The notes under the pieces were generated by a model. That model searched no databases. It was not told the DNA's origin and saw only the letters and a program-made list of their open reading frames with translations. Below are positions 1-6,342 of a stretch of DNA of 6,812 nucleotides, one piece after another; position 1 is the stretch's first letter; the number at the start of each line of letters is the position of its first letter. The stretch is taken from contig DCFX01000089.1 in NCBI GenBank assembly GCA_002314445.1, positions 1-6,812 on the forward strand. The letters run 5' to 3'. Source of the DNA: Treponema sp. UBA1793 (GTDB lineage: Bacteria; Spirochaetota; Spirochaetia; Treponematales; Treponemataceae). The position numbers and the translations under genes were made by a program.

Positions 1-2
1 AC

Positions 3-2084
3 GGAAAAAGTACATACAGCGGCAGCACGACTCAGACAAGCGATGAAGCGATGACAATGATTCTCGACACGGATGCCGAATCGATAGACAGTTCCGGTTC
101 TACTGCCGTAAAAGCAGTCATCCGGCAGGCGGAACTTGCAAGTTTAATCAGCAGTTCTTCACGGTCATATCACCTGCTTTCTGCCGATCTGATTGAGGGA
201 ACAATTTCGATCGACGGTTCGGAACTTCCTTCCGCTTCATACACGCTGTATGTAAATACCACAGTCGTGCCGTCACGCCTTAAAATCGTATTCGGTACGG
301 CTGTAAACGGTACTGTATACAAAACTGGTGAATTTGCCGTAGATGAATTGTACTGCGATAACCTTTCACCTCACATACTGCTCGGGAACACAACGAAAGC
401 GTCCTACAAAAAAGACGGTATCATTTTACAGAAAGGCGATTTCCCCATGCTTGAAAATGTATCGCTTTCATCATCCGCAACAGAATCAGCATCGTTTGGA
501 ACAAAGTCTTCTGTGAATAATACACAGACAGTTAAGGGGTCGGCAGCCGCCGCAGCAACAGTCGCAACCGTTGCGCTTTCTGCCGACGCATCTTTTTCAA
601 GCGCAGAAACGGGAGGAGTCACAAATGCAGGATATACAACATCGACGACCCGCGCGATTCTTGGAATCATGTCTCTTTCAGGAACATACCGTTTTGATCA
701 CAGCAGCTCGTCGCTTGAACATTCGGATAAAGCAGCTCTGAATTTGAATCCGCTGTACCTGCCGCTTATAATTAACGCATATGCTTCGTCTTCAAGCAGT
801 CTCTGGTCGCTCAACCAGAAGACAGGAGCAGATGCACAGGTTTCATTCGGTGGGCAGAACTGGAACATCGCACTCAGCGCAGTTTCGGCAGTTTCACAAA
901 AAATACTTCCATCCGCATCGGGTGCACCCTCTTCAGATACCGATAATTTTTTCCAGGGCTGGACAGACAGTGCGGAACTTGCTTATTCTTCGGGCAGCAG
1001 CGCTGCATCGATGCGGAGCAACAGCAATACGCTCAAGCTGAGCACGCTCTTCCCTTTTGCATCTCTTGCACCTCAGTTTACGTTCCAAACTGAAGGAAAA
1101 TATACGTCGTCATCGTCCGTCCTTTACACTGATACAACGACTTTTACGGCTCTTATACCTTTTAAAATTAATAAACAGACCATTTCGCTGGAATGGAAAA
1201 AGGAAGGTGGCGGCGTTTCCGTTTATAATCAGGGAGGAAATTATATTTCAGACTACGAGACACTCTTTTCCTCTTTCAATTCCCGGTCATGGTATTTTAC
1301 ATCGTGGCCGGTCTACGACATGTTCAGTCCCGGATTGGCACAGGACGTTCTTGCCAATACATCGATGACCACCACGTCGGCAGATTCGCTTTTTTATTCA
1401 ACATGCTGGACACTCGCCTGGAGCCGTCCGCTGGCCGCAGCCTTTTCTGATTTTTATATTCCCTCATCAGCGTCTTTTGCCGCAGAACGCGACATACGGA
1501 CATCGGAAAAAATAAGCGACCAGTATCAGTTAAAGTCCACTTTCGTCACGAGCGCATTTAATATTTTCGGTTCCGAAAGCAGTATAAAATTGTTAAAATG
1601 GTGCCGTCAGGATGAATATACAACGTCGTTTACAGGGGCGGTAAAAATACCAAGAGACGATGCGTGTAATATGACATTCCAGCTGTCAGCATACACGCAG
1701 GAAAATTTTTATATTAACGATTCCGATATTCTCAAAACGGGACTTCAGGCAACTGTCGAAACAGACGGTGACTGGAGTACGGAAGGAACTGTCGTCTGGA
1801 AACGAGCAGGTAAATTCAGTCCGCTGCTCGACGCAATAGCTCTTTTCTGGACGGGGTATGATAAATCAACTGCACAGCTCTCGAGGAACAGCGGAATTGA
1901 CATCACGCTTTCGTCCGACGACGATGTATTCAAGCAGACATACATACTTACGAATTCACTCGATGTAAAACTGCTCAAATACCTTACGATTTCATGCGGA
2001 TTGACAGGGACGTATACCTATACTCAGGACTCGTCAATGCTTATATCGCTGACGCTGCAGCTCGGCGGAAAGGTTCAGTTCTAA
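3..2084 (+). CDS. Large serine-rich beta-barrel-like outer-membrane/secreted protein, 3' part only
   Basis: The frame is open from the first in-frame codon at 3, with no stop upstream. The ATG at 51 has no ribosome binding site and is probably internal, so the true start lies beyond the left edge. The visible ~693 residues are beta-rich and strikingly rich in Ser, Thr and Ala. Counting from the ATG at 51, residues ~41-137 look like a jelly-roll or lectin-like beta domain (VDELYCDN near 97-104). A low-complexity Ala/Val/Ser linker follows at ~162-180, then ~500 residues of alternating polar/hydrophobic strands separated by Ser/Gly/Asp-rich turns. The protein ends in an amphipathic strand with a terminal Phe (LTLQLGGKVQF), the classic signature of an outer-membrane barrel terminus. 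I infer surface or outer-membrane location. I do not recognise the family, and LptD-like or other large spirochaete barrels are possible. It is convergent with, and directly abuts, the exported propeller gene. Confidence 0.75.
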   Translation, partial: GKSTYSGSTTQTSDEAMTMILDTDAESIDSSGSTAVKAVIRQAELASLISSSSRSYHLLSADLIEGTISIDGSELPSASYTLYVNTTVVPSRLKIVFGTAVNGTVYKTGEFAVDELYCDNLSPHILLGNTTKASYKKDGIILQKGDFPMLENVSLSSSATESASFGTKSSVNNTQTVKGSAAAAATVATVALSADASFSSAETGGVTNAGYTTSTTRAILGIMSLSGTYRFDHSSSSLEHSDKAALNLNPLYLPLIINAYASSSSSLWSLNQKTGADAQVSFGGQNWNIALSAVSAVSQKILPSASGAPSSDTDNFFQGWTDSAELAYSSGSSAASMRSNSNTLKLSTLFPFASLAPQFTFQTEGKYTSSSSVLYTDTTTFTALIPFKINKQTISLEWKKEGGGVSVYNQGGNYISDYETLFSSFNSRSWYFTSWPVYDMFSPGLAQDVLANTSMTTTSADSLFYSTCWTLAWSRPLAAAFSDFYIPSSASFAAERDIRTSEKISDQYQLKSTFVTSAFNIFGSESSIKLLKWCRQDEYTTSFTGAVKIPRDDACNMTFQLSAYTQENFYINDSDILKTGLQATVETDGDWSTEGTVVWKRAGKFSPLLDAIALFWTGYDKSTAQLSRNSGIDITLSSDDDVFKQTYILTNSLDVKLLKYLTISCGLTGTYTYTQDSSMLISLTLQLGGKVQF

Positions 2085-4166
2085 CTATTGCAGCGGAGCA
2101 AAATATCCGCTTTCGTCGCGGCCGCTTCTGTTCATAAGATATATTTCCGCTTCAACAGGAAGATATGCTTCTCCCATGTTTGTATGAAGCGACGAAACAT
2201 AGGTAAGCTGATACAATCCTACCGGAAGAGTGCGTAAATCGTTTATTACAGCGGAAAGGCCTTCCGGTCGGAATACATAATATTCCTTTCCTTCCGTATT
2301 CGTACACAAATAATTAATTTCATCATCGGCCGCCCCCTGAGTGAGCTGTACAACTGAAAAGGCTATCGAATTATTATTAAGATACGAGGCAAGCTCTGCA
2401 AGGCCGTAACGGGTGAATGCATTCTGAGTTACCTTTCCAGCCGTAACAAAAATAATGGCGCGTTTTTTCTCTGCATTGATAAGATCGTTCGCAGCGAGAC
2501 GCACCGCCAGATCTATCGGAACGACATCAGATAAAGGGGTCTTTACCGCATTATTGCTGAACTGTTCGGCTGCACGCGGACTGCCTTTGTATTCTGTCAC
2601 GGGAACGGCACCAGCCGACACAATACGGAGCGTACCTGTACCGTTCATATCAGCCGCAAGTTCACGGACGACGGACTGCATCTGCGCACCGTAAACGGAA
2701 CCTTCTGCAGAACGGTCGAGAATAAGCGTAATATCTTCGACAGTATTATTTGAAGCTGAACCGACAAGTTTCTGTTCAGCTGCAGGCCGTTTATCTTCCG
2801 TTACGTAAAAATTTTCTTCGTGCAGCCCTACGACAGGCTGACGATGTCTGTTTTCAACGCGAAGTTCAAGCGTCACGTTTGGAAAGGAGGATGCATCAAC
2901 ACGTTCAATCTGAACGAAAAGCCCTCCGATAAGCTCCTGCATCTTCGCCATTACATACACTTCGTTTGTCTTAATATCCGTAACAAGCACGTTGCCATTC
3001 ACATCGGGGACGGCACTCGTAAGTCGGGAAGGCGCATTTCCTGACCGCGCACATTCATATGTCGCACCCGTGCTGACATCGACTGAGATGACTTTATTGG
3101 AATCGCAGACGACAAGATAACCGCCCCACACTTTCATCGATTCGGGACGGCGGAATGTTTTTTCCTGTACGAGCACCCTTTCATAATTTCCTGAAAGATC
3201 AAACTGATATACTCCGCCGGTCACGCTGTCGGCAACATAGACACTGTTTTCCATGACGGCAATTCCCGTAGGCCCCTGAAATCCGTCGAAACCGTCCTGT
3301 CTGTTTCCGAATGAGAAAAGACCGCTGCCCTCGCTGTCGAATACATCGACTCTGCTGTTGCCGTAGTCAGTTACGTAAATATTTCCGTTTGCGTCTTCCG
3401 CCAGATACTGGGGTCCGATGCACTGGCCTGTGCCGCGGCCTTTCGTCCCGATATATTTTATGAAGCTTCCGTCAGGTTTTAACAGTGAGAGCCTGTCTCC
3501 CGCACTCTCGCTTACAAGGAGATTCCCGTTCCGCAGCCGTATGATGTCAAGAGGACGGTCAAATCCGTTGAGGGGACCTTCCATGCGTTTTATGACGGTT
3601 CCGTTTATATTTATCTTGAGCAGGTCGTTCGTCCCGTATGCAACAATCCATACGCTTCCATCGCTGTCCGGCAGTACGGACACCGGTTCGCTGAAAATCA
3701 GTGTATTTCCCCTTACACCGGAAAAACTGCCGGCTTCGGTATACCGCATTGAATTTTCATACGAAGAACCCGTTATACGGCGCTCACTTACAATTTCTAT
3801 TCTGTTCTGCATAAGCAGACCGCCGTATCCGCTGTCATACGCTTTCTGCCATACGGAAAGCGCTTCTCCTTCCATACCGCTCCGGTAATACGCTTTGCCG
3901 AGCCAGTCAAGAATGAGATTATCATCGCTCTTGTATGAAAGGGATTTTTCCAGCTGCATCACAGCTTCGTTGAACGAGCCCCTGTAATAGGCCTGAACAC
4001 CGCGGCGGAATTCCTGTGAAGCCAGCCCTTCATTTGCCGTACGGATTCTGTTCTGTGCTGTAAGCCCCGCAGTGTCGTTCTGTGCAGATACAACGTATGC
4101 CGAAAAGATCACCGCAGCAACAGCGCAGGCCTTTCTTATCACCGATACGATGCGACTTTTTTTCAT
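2085..4166 (-). CDS. Exported TPR + six-bladed NHL propeller + vWA-like protein
   Basis: This 693-residue protein starts with a clear signal peptide: basic MKKSRIVSVIRK, a hydrophobic core at 13-26, and likely cleavage after VSA at 28. Two TPR-type helix pairs follow at ~53-114. Residues ~155-410 contain about six NHL-like repeats (e.g. GNIYVTDYGNSRVDVF at 261-276), consistent with a beta-propeller. A beta-sandwich at ~416-470 (VVGLHEENFYVTE) leads into a vWA-like Rossmann domain at ~477-645. There the usual DxSxS metal site reads DRSAEGS (484-490) and the usual TDG reads TAG (575-577), so metal-ion adhesion is probably degenerate. The start is supported by AGAGG 7 nt upstream, and it overlaps the TPR gene stop by 4 nt (ATGA), implying coupled translation. 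Export to the periplasm or cell surface and a scaffolding role are inferred; no enzymatic motif is seen. Confidence 0.9.
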   Translation of the reverse strand: MKKSRIVSVIRKACAVAAVIFSAYVVSAQNDTAGLTAQNRIRTANEGLASQEFRRGVQAYYRGSFNEAVMQLEKSLSYKSDDNLILDWLGKAYYRSGMEGEALSVWQKAYDSGYGGLLMQNRIEIVSERRITGSSYENSMRYTEAGSFSGVRGNTLIFSEPVSVLPDSDGSVWIVAYGTNDLLKININGTVIKRMEGPLNGFDRPLDIIRLRNGNLLVSESAGDRLSLLKPDGSFIKYIGTKGRGTGQCIGPQYLAEDANGNIYVTDYGNSRVDVFDSEGSGLFSFGNRQDGFDGFQGPTGIAVMENSVYVADSVTGGVYQFDLSGNYERVLVQEKTFRRPESMKVWGGYLVVCDSNKVISVDVSTGATYECARSGNAPSRLTSAVPDVNGNVLVTDIKTNEVYVMAKMQELIGGLFVQIERVDASSFPNVTLELRVENRHRQPVVGLHEENFYVTEDKRPAAEQKLVGSASNNTVEDITLILDRSAEGSVYGAQMQSVVRELAADMNGTGTLRIVSAGAVPVTEYKGSPRAAEQFSNNAVKTPLSDVVPIDLAVRLAANDLINAEKKRAIIFVTAGKVTQNAFTRYGLAELASYLNNNSIAFSVVQLTQGAADDEINYLCTNTEGKEYYVFRPEGLSAVINDLRTLPVGLYQLTYVSSLHTNMGEAYLPVEAEIYLMNRSGRDESGYFAPLQ
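2092..2111 (+). terminator. Weak candidate intrinsic terminator for the barrel gene
   Basis: A 6-bp inverted repeat, AGCGGA (2092-2097) and TCCGCT (2106-2111), encloses an 8-nt AT-rich loop and is followed by only a short T run. It begins 7 nt after the barrel gene's stop and lies inside the last codons of the convergent gene. The stem is short and the T-tract poor, so this may be chance. Confidence 0.22.
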
Positions 4167-4873
4167 TGTCCGGCCTCTGCTTTTGAAAGCTGTATCAAAT
4201 GCTGCTGTATGATTTCGTTGTCTTTGTCTTTTTTTTCCGCGTCTTCAAGATACTTTTTTGATTCCTTCATGAGTCCGAGCTTGAAATACACCCAGCCGAG
4301 AGAATCAAGACAGGCAGCCGAATCGGGTTCCGCCGCCACGGCTTTCTTGCAGTATGAAAGGGCTTTCGTCAAATCTTTGTTTTCACAGGCAAGTACGTAT
4401 CCCATACCGTTAAGGGATGTAAGGTTGCCGGGGTCGGACTCAAGCGACTTTTCATAATACTGGAGGCACTTTTCCGTATCGCTCTGTTCCCATGCAACAT
4501 ATGCAATAGCCGCATATACGGACGCTGTCTGATACCCTGTTTCCAGCAGTTTATTCAATTCAAAATCCGCAAGCCGCCTGCGTCCGGAAAGCGCGTAAAT
4601 AACCGCAAGAAGAAAACGGCACTGAAGCACGCGGTCAAGATGAGTTCCCGACGTAACTACCTGCTCAAGATACAGCAGCGCATCGTCGTATCGCTGCAGT
4701 TTTGCGTAGCACAACCCTATATAATAAGCAAGTTCAATACTGTCAGCGCCCGTGTCAGACGGAAGCCCGATAAAAAATGTCAGGGCATCAGTATATCGTC
4801 TCTGTTTGTACAGCTGTACACCCTGTGTCAGTACATCATGTGTATTCTCTGATTTTTTCGATTTGTCTGCCAT
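4163..4873 (-). CDS. Cytoplasmic tetratricopeptide-repeat protein
   Basis: The 236-residue protein has no signal peptide or membrane segment and is almost entirely TPR repeats. About six can be seen: ~13-36, 47-75, 83-112, 117-147, 150-182 and 186-218. The last two are the most canonical (e.g. ALSYCKKAVAAEPDSAACLD at 171-190, then SLGWVYFKLG). TPR arrays bind partner proteins; no catalytic residues are visible. The start at 4873 is preceded by a G-rich but poorly matching ribosome binding stretch (GGGCGGGA). It lies 38 nt after the stop of the surE-like relic and overlaps the start of the exported propeller gene by 4 nt, so the two TPR-containing proteins are probably co-translated. That suggests a shared process across the inner membrane, but the partner is unknown. 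Confidence 0.9.
   Translation of the reverse strand: MADKSKKSENTHDVLTQGVQLYKQRRYTDALTFFIGLPSDTGADSIELAYYIGLCYAKLQRYDDALLYLEQVVTSGTHLDRVLQCRFLLAVIYALSGRRRLADFELNKLLETGYQTASVYAAIAYVAWEQSDTEKCLQYYEKSLESDPGNLTSLNGMGYVLACENKDLTKALSYCKKAVAAEPDSAACLDSLGWVYFKLGLMKESKKYLEDAEKKDKDNEIIQQHLIQLSKAEAGQ
4174..4178 (-). promoter_or_regulatory. Ribosome binding site for the propeller gene
   Basis: AGAGG on the minus strand lies 7 nt before the ATG at 4166, inside the 3' end of the TPR gene. It fixes the start that overlaps the upstream stop as ATGA. Confidence 0.6.
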
Positions 4874-4911
4874 TGTTCCCGCCCGTCTTCTGTCATTTCC
4901 CTTTATTTATT

Positions 4912-5079
4912 CTACAGCGAAAACGTAATACCGTCCACATCGTTACACGGACGGGGCTCCGCACAGATACGGGATACAGAAACATATCCTTTTTTGCAAA
5001 TACCGTAATCGCTCTTTATAACGGGAACGTGTATTCCTTCCGCTTCTACACCGTCATCATTTGTAAGGAACAGCTTCAT
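4912..5079 (-). pseudogene. surE: surE relic: 55-codon in-frame internally deleted SurE nucleotidase
   Basis: This reading frame was found by translating the gap between the kinase and TPR genes. It begins MKLFLTNDDGVEAEGI, which matches the diagnostic N-terminus of SurE 5'/3'-nucleotidases (M-x-I-L-x-T-N-D-D-G-x-x-A-x-G-I). From ~24 it reads SDYGICKKGYVSVS, which resembles the family's C-terminal (T)DY...GYVS(V/I)(S/T) segment, and it ends at TAG after ITFSL. SurE is normally ~250 residues, so about 200 central residues are missing between about residues 17 and 23. The acidic pair D8/D9 remains, but the Ser and Asn metal ligands and the dimer core would be gone, so nucleotidase activity is not expected. 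The frame is intact with no frameshift, suggesting a clean and perhaps recent deletion or an assembly collapse. The ATG is 1 nt after the kinase stop, with no clear ribosome binding site, consistent with coupling. A functional micropeptide is possible but unsupported. Confidence 0.72.
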
Positions 5080-5080
5080 A

Positions 5081-6256
5081 TTATTTGACTAAACGGGCAC
5101 CCGCGGAGGGCACGACTTCGTAACACGACGGATGAAATCCGAAAATACGCTCATATTCGGCAAGCTTGCTGCGGAAAGTTTCTTCATCACTTCCGCGGAT
5201 AAAAGCATAAAGGCATCTTCCGAAACCTTTACCTGTTATACGGCCGCACGTCACGGGATTACGCAGCTGCTCAAGGTTTGGTTCAAGTTCACCAACCCTT
5301 TTTAAAATCCAGTCTATTTCCGGGCATGAAATTTCATACAGTTCCCGCATGCTTTCATGGCTGTGATTCACCGCGCGCGCAAACTTGCTGAAGTCGGCTT
5401 TTTCAAGCGCATCGCGCGCCTCAATCACATCGTTGTGTTCCCTCATAATGCACAAAAGTTTGCGCCTCGTATCTTCGCTTACGACAGAAAGCACTTCGTT
5501 CACATCAGTGACATTATTTTCGTACTGCCAGCCGCCGTACACATTTTCCTTGCGTTCCCTCAGCTCTCCAAGCAGAAGCGCATTTTCCGGCTCATGTATG
5601 GAATCCTCACTCCACACGGAAATCCGGGGAACCCTTGCATCGGTAAGCAGTATCTTTTTATCAAAAGGATATTTCACATAATCATATGTATTATGCGCAT
5701 AATCAGTGATAATCAGTGTCCCTTCTTTCGCGTACAGCGCTGCAAAGTTGTCGGCACAATAATTTCCCGTACCTATGAACAATTTGTTGCCGCGCTCTAT
5801 AGCCTGGAGCATTTCGACATCGGCGCAGGGAACCTGAAACAGTTTTTTCAGCGCAACGGCAGAGGCTGCTTTTATTGCAGTCGTAATGCCGAATCCGGCA
5901 GACGGAAGTATATCGCTGTATACAGTTACGTTCATGCCGCCCAAATCAAATCCGCCTGATGTATAGCCGTATATGATAGATTTTACTGCATTTGCCCAGC
6001 GGTCTTCCCGGCGGAATTTGAGCGAAGTAATATTAGCACGCTTACGTTCGTTCAGCTGGGGGAAATAAAATTTCAAAGTTGAATCATTGCGCCTGGAAAC
6101 AGCTACATACACAGGAAGGTTTACGGCCATTGAAAGTGTCTTGTCTTTAAAAAACCATGAATGCTCGCCGATGAGATGGAAACGGCCGGGGGCTGTAGCC
6201 GTTACCTCCGGCAGAACATCGTACTCCATTTCATGCGCATCATTCACCTGTTTCAT
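5081..6256 (-). CDS. Galactokinase-like GHMP sugar kinase with altered sugar pocket
   Basis: The 391-residue protein has the length and motif order of galactokinases. Motif 1 is GRFHLIGEH (24-32). The GHMP loop is LPSAGFGITTA (117-127). The likely catalytic Asp is D169 in NYCADNF, equivalent to GIMDQF. A family-typical HSHESMRELYEISCPEID follows at 298-315, then motif 3 GRITGKGFGRC (338-348) and a C-terminal PSAGAR (383-388) like the usual PSDGAR. Family members phosphorylate galactose at C1 with ATP in the cytoplasm. Oddities: the galactose-contacting Asp of GEHTDY is Trp here (GEHSWF), the Ser-rich P-loop is TT, and GFGGC is GFGRC. The substrate may therefore be a different sugar, or the protein may be a sensor. 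AGGAAGGA lies 12 nt before the ATG, slightly far; an in-frame ATG at codon 10 is a less likely start. It is probably first in the operon. Confidence 0.85.
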   Translation of the reverse strand: MKQVNDAHEMEYDVLPEVTATAPGRFHLIGEHSWFFKDKTLSMAVNLPVYVAVSRRNDSTLKFYFPQLNERKRANITSLKFRREDRWANAVKSIIYGYTSGGFDLGGMNVTVYSDILPSAGFGITTAIKAASAVALKKLFQVPCADVEMLQAIERGNKLFIGTGNYCADNFAALYAKEGTLIITDYAHNTYDYVKYPFDKKILLTDARVPRISVWSEDSIHEPENALLLGELRERKENVYGGWQYENNVTDVNEVLSVVSEDTRRKLLCIMREHNDVIEARDALEKADFSKFARAVNHSHESMRELYEISCPEIDWILKRVGELEPNLEQLRNPVTCGRITGKGFGRCLYAFIRGSDEETFRSKLAEYERIFGFHPSCYEVVPSAGARLVK

Positions 6257-6268
6257 AGTATTGATAAT

Positions 6269-6276
6269 TCCTTCCT
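6269..6276 (-). promoter_or_regulatory. Ribosome binding site for the galactokinase-like gene
   Basis: AGGAAGGA on the minus strand lies 12 nt upstream of the ATG at 6256. It is a strong match with longer than usual spacing and is the only convincing site near the start. Confidence 0.6.
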
Positions 6277-6304
6277 GAAAAAATTTGATATGAACTTTAC
6301 TTTA

Positions 6305-6333
6305 TTGCCGTTTTTCAGTTATATCAGTAGAAT
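6305..6333 (+). promoter_or_regulatory. Candidate sigma-70-type promoter for lnt
   Basis: TTGCCG (6305-6310, 4/6 to consensus) and TAGAAT (6328-6333, 5/6) are separated by 17 bp. Transcription would begin near 6340, only a few nucleotides before the lnt ATG at 6343, giving an almost leaderless mRNA. A TATAAT also overlaps the ATG itself (6339-6344). The 86-bp AT-rich gap must also carry the promoter of the divergent operon, for which I see only a weak TATAAC-like box on the minus strand. Confidence 0.35.
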
Positions 6334-6342
6334 AATAATATA

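Noticed and set aside
404..670. 88-codon minus-strand frame rich in Ala, Val and Asp
   Set aside because: It is the reverse complement of the Ala/Ser/Val low-complexity linker of the barrel-like gene, with no independent support.
2053..2095. Inverted repeat CGCTGCA (2053-2059) / TGCAGCG (2089-2095) around the convergent stops
   Set aside because: The stem is only 7 bp with a 29-nt loop and no T-tract; easily chance in sequence rich in GCTGCAGC-like palindromes.
3418..3888. 156-codon open frame on the plus strand
   Set aside because: It is antisense to the NHL propeller region; the Pro/Ser/Phe/Arg-rich composition is typical of a shadow frame.
4829..4897. 22-codon minus-strand frame starting at an ATG upstream of the TPR gene start
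   Set aside because: A G-rich purine stretch sits only about 2 nt from its ATG, too close to act as a ribosome binding site. It overlaps the TPR gene out of frame and has no coding character.
5357..5959. 200-codon open frame on the plus strand
   Set aside because: It lies wholly antisense to the galactokinase-like gene, which has clear family motifs. The product is compositionally odd and has no ribosome binding site or recognisable domain.
6257..6342. Promoter for the minus-strand operon
   Set aside because: A TATAAC-like box is visible, but no acceptable -35 element lies at the right spacing, so no feature is called.
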